A stretch of 64,000 bases of DNA from Rutidosis leptorrhynchoides (taxonomy: Eukaryota; Streptophyta; Magnoliopsida; Asterales; Asteraceae). Shown here one piece after another: positions 10,983 through 22,340 of this stretch (position 1 is the stretch's first letter; every line of letters starts with the position of its first letter). The notes under the pieces were generated by a model, which was not told where the DNA came from, searched no databases, and saw only the letters and a list, made by a program, of their open reading frames with translations. The stretch is taken from assembly GCF_046630445.1 (NCBI RefSeq), contig NC_092337.1, forward strand, positions 361,900,001-361,964,000, given 5' to 3'. The position numbers were made by a program, and so were the translations under genes.

Positions 10983-13900
10983 TGAAATGTCCCGTTCTTA
11001 TTGATTAAAAATGTTCCATATTAATTGATTTCGTTGCGAGGTTTTGACCACTATATGAGACGTTTTTCAAAGACTGCATTCATTTTAAAACAAACCATAA
11101 CCTTTATTTCATCAATAAAGGTTTAAAAAGCTTTACGTAGATTATCAAATAATGATAATCTAAAATATCCTGTTTACACACGACCATTACATAATGGTTT
11201 ACAATACAAATATGTTACAACAAAATAAGTTTCTTGAATGCAGTTTTTACACAATATCATACAAGCATGGACTCCAAATCTCGTCCTTATTTAAGTATGC
11301 GACAGCGGAAGCTCTTAATAATCACCTGAGAATAAACATGCTTAAAACGTCAACAAAAATGTTGGTGAGTTATAGGTTTAACCTATATATATCAAATCGT
11401 AACAATAGACCACAAGATTTCATATTTCAATACACATCCCATACATAGAGATAAAAATCATTCATATGGTGAACACCTGGTAACCGACATTAACAAGATG
11501 CATATATAAGAATATCCCCATCATTCCGGGACACCCTTCGGATATGATATAAATTTCGAAGTACTAAAGCATCCGGTACTTTGGATGGGGTTTGTTAGGC
11601 CCAATAGATCTATCTTTAGGATTCGCGTCAATTAGGGTGTCTGTTCCCTAATTCTTAGATTACCAGACTTAATAAAAAGGGGCATATTCGATTTCGATAA
11701 TTCAACCATAGAATGTAGTTTCACGTACTTGTGTCTATTTTGTAAATCATTTATAAAACCTGCATGTATTCTCATCCCAAAATATTAGATTTTAAAAGTG
11801 GGACTATAACTCACTTTCACAGATTTTTACTTCGTCGAGAAGTAAGACTTGGCCACTGCTGATTCACGAACCTATAACAATATATACATATATATTAAAG
11901 TATGTTCAAAATATATTTATAACACTTTTAATATATTTTGATGTTTTAAGTTTATTAAGTCAGCTGTCCTCGTTAGTAAACTACAACTAGTTGTCCACAG
12001 TTAGATGTACAGAAATAAATTGATAAATATTATCTTGAATCAATCCACGACCCAGTGTATACGTATCTCAGTATTGATCACAACTCAAACTATATATATT
12101 TTGGAATCAACCTCAACCCTGTATAGCTAACTCCAACATTCACATATAGAGTGTCTATGGTTGTTTCGAAATATATATAGATGTGTCGACATGATAGGTC
12201 GAAACATTGTATACGTGTCTATGGTATCTCAAGATTACATAATATACAATACAAGTTGATTAAGTTATGGTTGGAATAGATTTGTTACCAATTTTCACGT
12301 AGCTAAAATGAGAAAAATTATTCAATCTTGTTTTACCCATAACTTCTTCATTTTAAATCCGTTTTGAGTGAATCAAATTGCTATGGTTTCATATTGAACT
12401 CTATTTTATGAATCTAAACAGAAAAAGTATAGGTTTATAGTCGGAAAAATAAGTTACAAGTCGTTTTTGTAAAGGTAGTCATTTCAGTCGAAAGAACGAC
12501 GTCTAGATGACCATTTTAGAAAACATACTTCCACTTTGAGTTTAACCATAATTTTTGGATATAGTTTCATGTTCATAATAAAAATCATTTTCTCAGAATA
12601 ACAACTTTTAAATCAAAGTTTATCATAGTTTTTAATTAACTAACCCAAAACAGCCCGCGGTGTTACTACGACGGCGTAAATCCGGTTTTACGGTGTTTTT
12701 CGTGTTTCCAGGTTTTAAATCATTAAGTTAGCATATAATATAGATATAGAACATGTGTTTAGTTAATTTTAAAAGTCAAGTTAGAAGGTTTAACTTTTGT
12801 TTGCGAACAAGTTTAGAATTAACTAAACTATGTTCTAGTGATTACGAGTTTAAACCTTCGAATAAGATAGTTTTATATATATGAATCGAATGATGTTACG
12901 AACATCATTACTATATCAAGTTTAGTAGGTAAACCTACTGGAAGTGACAAGAAATGATCTAGCTTCAAAGGATCTTGGATGGCTTGAAAGTTCTTGAAGT
13001 AGGATCATGACACAAAAACAAGTTCAAGTAAGATTTTTACTCGAATTAAGATAGTTTATAGTTATAGAAATTGAATCAAAGTTTGAATATGAATATTACC
13101 TTGAATAAGAAAGATAACCTACTGTATATAACAAAGGTTTCTTGATTTTAGATGATTACTTGGAATGGATTAGAAAGCTTGGAAGTAAATTAGTAAACTT
13201 GAAGGAATTTTTGAAGTGTTCTTGAAGTGTTCTTCCTATGATGATTATAGCTTGATTCTTGAAGTGATTTTTGATGAAGATGATGATTAACTACTGGAAA
13301 AATACGTTCATAATAGTGTGTGTGTGTTGAGAGAGAATTAGAAAGAGAATTGGAAGCGAAATGGAGTGAATGATGAGTGGTAATTGGTGAGTGGTAAGTG
13401 GGGTTAAAAGGAGTTCTAGTTAGTTGACTAGCTCATGGTAGAAGTTAAAATTGATTAGTCATACATGACATAATCAAGAGTGGAATCCCATGCTAGTTCC
13501 TATTGGTATATACCCATAGTAAGTACGTTTTGAAGCTGTGTATAATACGGGTAAGAATACGACTAGAATTCTTGATGAAAGAAAAGAATGGGAAAGTAAC
13601 TGTAACCATTTTCGTTAAGTATGAGTGTTTTGATATATGTCTTGAAGTCTTCCAAAAGTATTTTAATACATCTAAATACACTACATGTATATACATTTTA
13701 ACTGAGTCGTTAAGTCATCGTTAGTCGTTACATGTAAGTGTTGTTTTGAAACCTTTAAGTTAACGATCTCAATTAATGTTGTTAACCCATTGTTTATTAT
13801 ATCTAATGAGATGTTAAATTATTATATTATCATGATATTATGATATATTAATATATCTTAATATGATATATATACATTTAAATGTCGTTACAACTATAAT

Positions 13901-14230
13901 CGTTACATATATGTCTCGTTTCGAAATCCTTAAGTTAGTAGTCTTGTTTATATGTATATAACTCATTGTTAATATACCTATGGAGATACTTACTTATCAT
14001 AATCTCATGTTAACCATATGTATATCCATATATATATCGTCATGTCGTTTTTACAAGTTTTAACGTTCTTGAATCGCCGGTCAACTTGGGTGGTCAATTG
14101 TCTATATGAAACATATTTCAATTAATCAAGTCTTAACAAGTTTGATTGTTTAACATGTTGGAAACATTTAATCATGTAAATATCAATCTCAATTAATATA
14201 TATAAACATGGAAAAGTTCGGGTCACTACA
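10983..14230 (-). mobile_element. Solo LTR of the Tekay-type family (reverse orientation)
   Basis: It reads TGAAATGTCCCG ... GGTCACTACA on the plus strand, the reverse complement of the 3250-bp LTRs at 39495 and 49368. It is flanked by CAAGT (10978-10982) and CAAGC (14231-14235). The uninterrupted unit 2 copy has CAAGC at the same place (33597), so this is a TSD with one later change. No internal sequence remains: a solo LTR left by LTR-LTR recombination. Confidence 0.9.
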
Positions 14231-14242
14231 CAAGCAATGCTC

Positions 14243-14257
14243 AAGTGTGGGAATATT
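14243..14257 (+). promoter_or_regulatory. Polypurine tract before LTR B
   Basis: AAGTGTGGGAATATT directly precedes the TG of LTR B. The same tract precedes LTR D at 33607-33621. Confidence 0.65.
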
Positions 14258-16255
14258 TGATAATGCTAAAAACGAACATATATTTCATAGCATTATTCCT
14301 CAAGAAAGACAAGCTTTTAGTTGCAATTGTTCTATTTACAAGTGATATTCGTTTAAATAATAAAAGGTGAAGACAAAAGACAGATTCGACGAATTGAAGA
14401 CGCAAACGACCAAAAAGCTCAAAAGTACAAAATACAATCAAAGAGGTTCCAATTATTGATAAGAAACGTCTCGAAATTACAAGAGTACAAGATTCAAAAC
14501 GCAAAGTACAAGATATAAAATAGTACGCAAGGACGTTCGAAAATCCGGAACTGGGACCAGAGTCAACTCTCAACGCTCGACGCAATGGACTAAAAATTAC
14601 AAGTTAACTATGTATATAAATATAATATAATATATAATTAATTATATTAATTATATATATATATTATATTTATATAATAAACCGTCGGCAGACTAAGATC
14701 CAATTTGGAGTGAGCTGGAATTTCAAACTCCGCGACTCGCGGAGTTTGAAGAGCAAAAATGCCGCGAGTCGCGGAGCCCCAAAAACTGAAACTCCCTATA
14801 AAAGCAAACGAATTTTGATCGCAAAAATATCAATATATATCCATCTCTCTATCTAAATACGTAATATTTATATTTATAATTTATATTTTAATTTTAATTT
14901 TAATTTTAATCCTAATAATAAGGGTATGTTAGCGAATGTTGTAAGGGTGTAAGTCGAAATTCTGTCCGTGTAACGCTACGCTATTTTTAATCATTGTAAG
15001 TTTTGTTCAACCTTTTTAATTTAATGTCTCGTAGCTAAGTTATTATTATGCTTATTTAAATCCGAAGTAATCATGATGTTGGGATAATTACTAAAATTGG
15101 GTAATTGGGCTTTGTACCATAATTGGGGTTTGGACAAAAGAACGACACTTGTGAAAATTAGACTATGGGCTATTAATGGGCTTTATATTTGTTTAACTAA
15201 ATGATAGTTTGTTAATGTTAATATAAAGATTTACAATTGGGCGTCCCTATAAATTACCATATACACTCGATCGGACACGATGGGCGGAGTATTTATATGT
15301 ACGAATAATCGTTCATTTAACCGGACACGGGAATGGATTAATAGCCACTAGAATAATTAAAACAGGGGTGAAATTATGTACAAGGACACTTGGTATAATT
15401 GATAACAAAATATTAAAACCTTGGGTTACACTCAGTCGACATCCTGGTGTAATTATTAAACAAAGTATTAAAATCTTGTTACAGTTTAAGTCCCCAATTA
15501 GTTGGAATATTTAACTTCGGGTATAAGGATAATTTGACGAGGACACTCGCACTTTATATTTATGACTGATGGACTGTTATGGACAAAAACCAGACGGACA
15601 TATTAAATAATCCAGGACAAAGGACAATTAACCCATGGGCATAAAACTAAAATCAACACGTCAAACATCATGATTACGGAAGTTTAAATAAGCATAATTC
15701 TTTTATTTCATATTTAATTTCCTTTATTTTATATTTAATTGCACTTCTAATTATCGCATTTTTATTGTTATTGTATTTAATTGCACTTTTAATTATTGTA
15801 CTTTTTAATTATCGCAAGTTTATTTTATCGCACTTTTATTATTCGCAATTTCATTATCGTTATTTACTTTACGCTTTAAATTAAGTCTTGTATTTATTTA
15901 TTATTTTACATTTGGTTTTAACTGCGACTAAAGTTTTTAAAATCGACAAACCGGTCATTAAACGGTAAAAACCCCCCTTTATAATAATAATATTACTTAT
16001 ATATATATTTGTATTTTTATAAAAGTAAACTAATATAGCATTAAGCTTTGTTTAAAGATTTTCCCTGTGGAACGAACCGGACTTACTAAAAACTACACTA
16101 CTGTACGAAGAGGTACACTGCCTATAAGTGTTGTAGCAAGGTTTAAGTATATCCATTCTATAAATAAATAAATATCTTGTGTAAAATTGTATCGTATTTA
16201 ATAGTATTTCCTGCTAATATATAAAGCTATTTTATATACACCTCGTACGACATCA
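14258..16255 (+). repeat. Athila-like LTR B
   Basis: It starts TGATAATGC and ends CGTACGACATCA. It is preceded by a polypurine tract (as a 3' LTR) and followed by a primer-site stub (as a 5' LTR), so it was shared by two units. Confidence 0.85.
14725..14804 (+). promoter_or_regulatory. LTR B promoter module
   Basis: The 23-bp GC palindrome is at 14725-14747 and CTATAAAAG at 14796-14804, as in LTR A. Confidence 0.6.
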
Positions 16256-16270
16256 AGTATTTTTGGCGCC
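16256..16270 (+). promoter_or_regulatory. Primer-site stub at the LTR B / LTR C junction
   Basis: AGTATTTTTGGCGCC follows LTR B and runs straight into LTR C at that LTR's 17th base. This is a deletion joint; the two parent sequences share CG at the breakpoint. Confidence 0.75.
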
Positions 16271-18250
16271 GAACATATATTTCATAGCATTATTCCTCAA
16301 GAAAGACAAGCTTTTAGTTGCAATTGTTCTATTTACAAGTGATATTCGTTTAAATAATAAAAGGTGAAGACAAAAGACAGATTCGACGAATTGAAGACGT
16401 AAATGACCAAAAAGCTCAAAAGTACAAAATATAATCAAAGAGGTTCCAATTATTGATAAGAAACGTCTCGAAATTACAAGAGTACAAGATTCAAAACGCA
16501 AAGTACAAGATATAAAATAGTACGCAAGGACGTTCGAAAATCCGGAACCGGGACCAGAGTCAACTCTCAACGCTCGACGCAATGGACTAAAAATTACAAG
16601 TTAACTATGTATATAAATATAATATAATATATAATTAATTATATTAATTATATATATATTATATTTATATAATAAACCGTCGGCAGACTAAGATCCAATT
16701 TGGAGTGAGCTGGAATTTCAAACTCCGCGACTCGCGGAGTTTGAAGAGCAAAAATGCCGCGAGTCGCGGAGCCCCAAAAACTGAAACTCCCTATAAAAGC
16801 AAACGAATTCTGATCGCAAAAATATCAATATATATCCATCTCTCTATCTATTTACGTAATATTTATATTTATAATTTATATTTTAATTTTAATTTTAATT
16901 TTAATCCTAATAATAAGGGTATGTTAGCGAATGTTGTAAGGGTGTAAGTCGAAATTCTGTCCGTGTAACGCTACGCTATTTTTAATCATTGTAAGTTATG
17001 TTCAACCTTTTTAATTTAATGTCTCGTAGCTAGGTTATTATTATGCTTATTTAAATCCGAAGTAATCATGATGTTGGGATAATTACTAAAATTGGGTAAT
17101 TGGGCTTTGTACCATAATTGGGGTTTGGACAAAAGAACGACACTTGTGAAAATTAGACTATGGGCTATTAATGGGGTTTATATTTGTTTAACTAAATTAT
17201 AGTTTGTTAATGTTAATATAAAGATTTACAATTGGGCGTCCCTATAAATTACCATATACACTCGATCGGACACGATGGGTGGGGTATTTATATGTACGAA
17301 TAATCGTTCATTTAACCGGACACGGGAATGGATTAATAGCCACTAGAATAATTAAAACAGGGGTGAAATTATGTACAAGGACACTTGGTATAATTGATAA
17401 CAAAATATTAAAACCTTGGGTTACACTCAGTCGACATCCTGGTGTAATTATTAAACAAAGTATTAAAATCTTGTTACAGTTTAAGTCCCCAATTAGTTGG
17501 AATATTTAACTTCGGGTATAAGGATAATTTGACGAGGACACTCGCACTTTATATTTATGACTGATGGACTATTATGGACAAAAACCAGACGGACATATTA
17601 AATAATCCAGGATAAAGGACAATTAACCCATGGGCATAAAACTAAAATCAACACGTCAAACATCATGATTACGGAAGTTTAAATAAGCATAATTCTTTTA
17701 TTTCATATTTAATTTCCTTTATTTTATATTTAATTGCACTTCTAATTATCGCATTTTTATTGTTATTGTATTTAATTGCACTTTTAATTATTGTACTTTT
17801 TAATAATCGCAAGTTTATTTTATCGCACTTTTATTATTCGCAATTTCATTATCGTTATTTACTTTACGCTTTAAATTAAGTCTTGTATTTATTTATTATT
17901 TTACATTTGGTTTTAACTGCGACTAAAGTTTTTAAAATCGACAAACCGGTCATTAAACGGTAAAAACCCCCCTTTATAATAATAATATTACTTATATATA
18001 TATTTGTATTTTTATAAAAGTAAACTAATATAGCGTTAAGCTTTGTTTAAAGATTTTCCCTGTGGAACGAACTGGACTTACTAAAAACTACACTACTGTA
18101 CGATTAGGTACACTGCCTATAAGTGTTGTAGCAAGGTTTAAGTATATCCATTCTATAAATAAATAAATATCTTGTGTAAAATTGTATCGTATTTAATAGT
18201 ATTTCCTGCTAAAATATAAAGCTATTTTATATACACCTCGTACGACATCA
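16271..18250 (+). repeat. Athila-like LTR C (first 16 bp missing)
   Basis: It begins GAACATATATTTC, lacking TGATAATGCTAAAAAC, and ends CGTACGACATCA. It is the 5' LTR of the coding unit. Confidence 0.85.
16720..16799 (+). promoter_or_regulatory. LTR C promoter module
   Basis: The 23-bp GC palindrome is at 16720-16742 and CTATAAAAG at 16791-16799. This is the expected promoter for the gag-pol transcript. Confidence 0.65.
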
Positions 18251-18258
18251 AGTATTTT

Positions 18259-18273
18259 TGGCGCCGCTGCCGG
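18259..18273 (+). promoter_or_regulatory. Primer binding site of Athila-like unit 2
   Basis: TGGCGCCGCTGCCGG, 8 bp after LTR C; TGGCGCC fits tRNA-Asp. Confidence 0.8.
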
Positions 18274-19781
18274 AGAACAATCTAGCTTAAAAGCCGGAAG
18301 CGCAACGCTAATTAAAAAAAAATTAGTTTACTTTTATTAAAATTCATTTTTATAAAAATACGTTTTAAATATTCGAAAATATAAAAAGAAAAACAAAAAT
18401 ATAAGTATTTTTAAGATTTTGTTACATATTTAAGTTTTATAAAGTTTCTTTATTTTTATATAAGTTTTATTTATGTATTTTGTTTTTATTTAAAACATAA
18501 AAAAAACCGAAAAAAATATATATATATAAATCTAGTTTTAAGATTTTTATTTATAAAATTATAAAGTAGTTCTATTTTTATTCTAGTTTTTAAAATATAA
18601 GTTTTTATTATATAAATATTTTAGATTTTAAAACAGAAAATATAAATCAGAAAATATAAAATAAAAAAATAAAAAAGAAAAACGCGTCGAATTTCATAAC
18701 TGTACCTGAGTTGAATTTTGAAACCCCGCGACTCGCGGAGTTTGCTGCTTCGATTACCGCGACTCGCGAAGCCACCCTGACACCGACAGGAACCCTAATT
18801 CGCATTAATTACGGGTTTTATTAATTTTAATTAATTTTAAACCCTAATTAGTTTATTTATATTATATTGTTTAGTTTAGTTTTTATTTATTTGTTTTATT
18901 TAGTTAAATTAGTTTAAATAAAATATAAAATTAATAGTTTTAATAAATAAATAATATAAAAATAATATTTTTATAAAAATTGTACTTTTTACAACTTTTA
19001 GTATATTTTTATATTTTGTCCCTTTTTAATCGTTTTAGCGTAATATTTGTATTCTTCGCTAGTATTTAGTTTTAAACTTAGTTTTTGCCATAGTTATTTT
19101 TACTTCTAGATTTTTAGGCTTTGCCGTAGAATTCCTTAAGTGCTTTTTCTTTAGACTAAGATTTAAGTACTTTAGAATTTTGCGACGCCTTTTTAAGTTT
19201 TAGTTTCTTTTTAAGTTATTGCCATTTGGGATATAGTTTTTCCTGTAAGCTTTAATATTTTTAGACGACTTTTACCTATGTATCAATTATCATTCCAATT
19301 AGTAATCTCAATTTGCGATTATAATTTTAAGTTAGTTGTGGTAATAAGGTTAGGTTAGTCAAGTGTTTTTAAGTTTTATAAGTTTCTTTTATTTTTCCGT
19401 CACCTTTTATTTTTCAACCATTTTTCTTTTTCGACCTATTTCCGACGCGCTCTTTTTCTTTCTTATTTCTCGCTATTCTAGTTTTAAGACATAGATTTTT
19501 ATTCTACTTCTTATCTAAATTTCTTAAAATTACGAAAATTTATTTTAAGTGGTTAAATTGATAGACATCAAAATTTTCTGGTTTGTAGTAATAGTTGGAT
19601 TTGTTTGTGGACCGGGTTATTGGAGCCAAACAGTCCTCAATTATATTGAGACCAAACGAATCCTGCCCCTCTGCTGCATCTTTTGGCTATTCGAAACGTG
19701 GGCAAAATCAAAAAAGTCTATTGATTGGATAACTTATTATAATTTTTCTTTCCTTTTAAAAACTAATAGAATATTCAGTGA
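18274..19781 (+). other. Athila-like untranslated leader with a GC palindrome pair
   Basis: A 1.5-kb AT-rich leader with no long frame. At 18721-18743 a variant of the LTR palindrome appears (AAACCCCGCGA / TCGCGGAGTTT), and at 18757-18768 its partner CCGCGACTCGCG. No TATA box follows, unlike the other two settings. Confidence 0.6.
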
Positions 19782-22340
19782 ATGCACCGAGCAAGACGTT
19801 CATCACCTTTTGTACGTTCACCACCTGTAACTAGATCAAGACATCTAACTAATATTGTCGCCGTTGATAATCCATTTTTTGAACCCGACCTCACAATTGA
19901 GAATCCGAAGAATATTCAGGGACGATTCGTAGATCCTGAACCACTAAACTTTCCTCCGGAACCACCAATCATTCAAACAGAGATTGTTGAGGAACGAACA
20001 ATTAAATCAGAATCCTCTAGTGATTCCGATTCAACAAATTCAATTATGGAAGTAACAGAACCATTAAGTATGGAAGACCGAATGAGAGCTAAACGCACTG
20101 GCCAAGGTCATGCAATTACTCATCCAGACATTAATGCGCCAGATTATGAAATCAAAGGACAAATTCTACACATGGTGACTAATCAATGTCAATTTAGTGC
20201 TGCGCCGAAGGAAGATCCAAATGAACATCTTCGTACCTTTAATAGGATCTGCACACTATTTAAAATAAGAGAAGTTAAGGATGAACAGATATATCTCATG
20301 TTATTTCCCTGGACTTTAAAGGGAGAAGCCAAAGATTGGTTGGAATCGTTACCTGAAGGGGCGATTGATACATGGGACGTATTAGTTGAAAAATTTCTTA
20401 AACAATTCTTTCCTGCATCTAAAGCCGTAAGACTTCAAGCAGAAATTGTTACGTTTACACAGAAGCCAAATGAAACTCTATATGAGGCTTGGACAAGATT
20501 TGGAAAGTTATTGAGAGGATGTCCGCAACATGGTTTAGATACCTGTCAAATAGTACAAATATTCTACCAAGGATGCGACATCACTACAAGGAAAGACATA
20601 GATATAGCAGCTGGTGGTTCTATTATGAAGAAAACCGAAACTAATGCTTACAAAATTATTGATAACACTGCTTCCCACTCACATGAGTGGCACCAAGAAA
20701 AAGATATCGTTAGATCATCTAAAGCAGCTAGAGCAGATTCTAGCCATGACTTAGATTCCATTTTCGCAAAGATAGATGTTGTGGAGAGACGAATGGAAAA
20801 GATGACTAAAGATATTCACTCAATACGAATTAGTTGTGAGCAGTGTGGAGGACCACATTTGACAAAAGATTGTCTCAGTATTGAATTAACAATGGAACAA
20901 AGAGAGAATATTTCATACATAAACCAAAGGCCTGGAAATAATTATCAGAATAATTATCAACCGCCAAGACCGATTTATAATCAAAACCAGAATTATAACC
21001 GAAATATTCCATACAACAACCAACAAGGTCCTAGCAATCAACAAGTATCCAATAATAATTACAATCAGCAAAGACCTAATTTTCAAAACAACCCACCACA
21101 ACAAACCGATGATAAAAAGCCGAATTTAGAAGATATGATGACGAAGCTAGTTGAAACTCAAACGCAGTTTTTCACATCTCAAAAACAAACCAATGAACAA
21201 AATGCTCAAGCATTTAGAAATCAACAAGCTTCTATTCAAAATCTGGAACAAGAAGTAAGTAACCTAGCAAGGTTAATAGGTGAAAGAATACGGGGAAGTC
21301 TACCTAGTGATACAAATACTAACCCCCGGAATGAAACAGCTAAAGCCATTACCACAAGAAGTGGTACAACACTTAAACCACCTGAAATACCTGTAACTTC
21401 TGATAAAGCTATTCCTACTCCACAAGAACCACAACCTAATCAAGATAAGGAAAAAGAACCGGTAGTTGAAAAGGTTAATGAAGATAACACAATTAAGGAT
21501 AAACCTTATGTTAAACCATACCAACCACCACTTCCTTACCCGAGTAAAATGAAGAAAGAGAAACTTGAAGCCGAGCAATCCAAATTCTTGGATATGTTTA
21601 AACAGATAAATGTAAATCTTCCTTTCATTGATGTGATTTCAGGAATGCCTAGATATGCTAAATTCTTGAAAGATCTAATCTCAAATAGAAAGAAAATGGA
21701 AGAACTCTCGGCTGTTACCATGAATGCTAATTGTTCAGCAGTGCTGTTGAATAAGATACCAGAAAAACTATCTGATCCAGGAAGTTTCACAATTCCATGT
21801 TTTCTGGGTAGTCTTAGTTCAATAGAAGCATTGGCAGACTTAGGTGCTATAAATCTAATGCCATATTCACTATACGCTAAACTAGACCGTGGAGAATTGA
21901 AACCAACCAGAATAAGCATACAACTAGCCGATAGATCAATAAAATATCCTAGAGGGATAATGGAGAACATGCTAGTTAAAGTTGGTACTTTAGTATTTCC
22001 AGTAGATTTTGTTGTTCTGGACATGGAAGAAGATTCTCAAGTTCCTCTCATATTAGGAAGACCATTCTTAAACACGGCTAAAGTAATGATAGACGTGTTC
22101 GGTAAGAAATTGACCCTAAGTATAGAGGATGAGAGTGTTACCTTTTCAGTTGATAGAGCAATGCAACAACCACAATCTGCAGATGATACATGTTATTATA
22201 TTCAAACTATAAATGCACATGCAGAATTATTAGAAGAATTTCCAGAATTACAAGGAACGGGAGAATGTTCTTTAGGAGAAGGTAATGAACCAATTGATGA
22301 AGCTAAAATGTTAGCTACACTTATAGCTAATGGATATTAA
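19782..22340 (+). CDS. gag-pro: Athila-like Gag and aspartic protease
   Basis: 852 codons from ATG at 19782 (MHRARRSSPFVRSPP). The Gag capsid-like domain lies at about residues 125-250 (motifs DPNEHLRTFNRIC, LKGEAKDWLESLP, QFFPASKAVRLQ). A zinc knuckle follows at about residue 358 (CEQCGGPHLTKDC, C-X2-C-X3-H-X4-C), then a long Asn/Gln-rich linker with NNYQ repeats and a coiled-coil-like stretch near residue 490. The retropepsin-like active site is at about residue 686, LADLGAINLMP. Athila proteases normally read DLGAS-INLMP, so one Ser codon seems missing. TAA at 22338-22340 ends the frame, but the same frame continues at once into pol, so a fused gag-pol is likely the ancestral state. The stop may be a mutation or a readthrough site; one copy cannot tell. 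Confidence 0.85.
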   Translation: MHRARRSSPFVRSPPVTRSRHLTNIVAVDNPFFEPDLTIENPKNIQGRFVDPEPLNFPPEPPIIQTEIVEERTIKSESSSDSDSTNSIMEVTEPLSMEDRMRAKRTGQGHAITHPDINAPDYEIKGQILHMVTNQCQFSAAPKEDPNEHLRTFNRICTLFKIREVKDEQIYLMLFPWTLKGEAKDWLESLPEGAIDTWDVLVEKFLKQFFPASKAVRLQAEIVTFTQKPNETLYEAWTRFGKLLRGCPQHGLDTCQIVQIFYQGCDITTRKDIDIAAGGSIMKKTETNAYKIIDNTASHSHEWHQEKDIVRSSKAARADSSHDLDSIFAKIDVVERRMEKMTKDIHSIRISCEQCGGPHLTKDCLSIELTMEQRENISYINQRPGNNYQNNYQPPRPIYNQNQNYNRNIPYNNQQGPSNQQVSNNNYNQQRPNFQNNPPQQTDDKKPNLEDMMTKLVETQTQFFTSQKQTNEQNAQAFRNQQASIQNLEQEVSNLARLIGERIRGSLPSDTNTNPRNETAKAITTRSGTTLKPPEIPVTSDKAIPTPQEPQPNQDKEKEPVVEKVNEDNTIKDKPYVKPYQPPLPYPSKMKKEKLEAEQSKFLDMFKQINVNLPFIDVISGMPRYAKFLKDLISNRKKMEELSAVTMNANCSAVLLNKIPEKLSDPGSFTIPCFLGSLSSIEALADLGAINLMPYSLYAKLDRGELKPTRISIQLADRSIKYPRGIMENMLVKVGTLVFPVDFVVLDMEEDSQVPLILGRPFLNTAKVMIDVFGKKLTLSIEDESVTFSVDRAMQQPQSADDTCYYIQTINAHAELLEEFPELQGTGECSLGEGNEPIDEAKMLATLIANGY

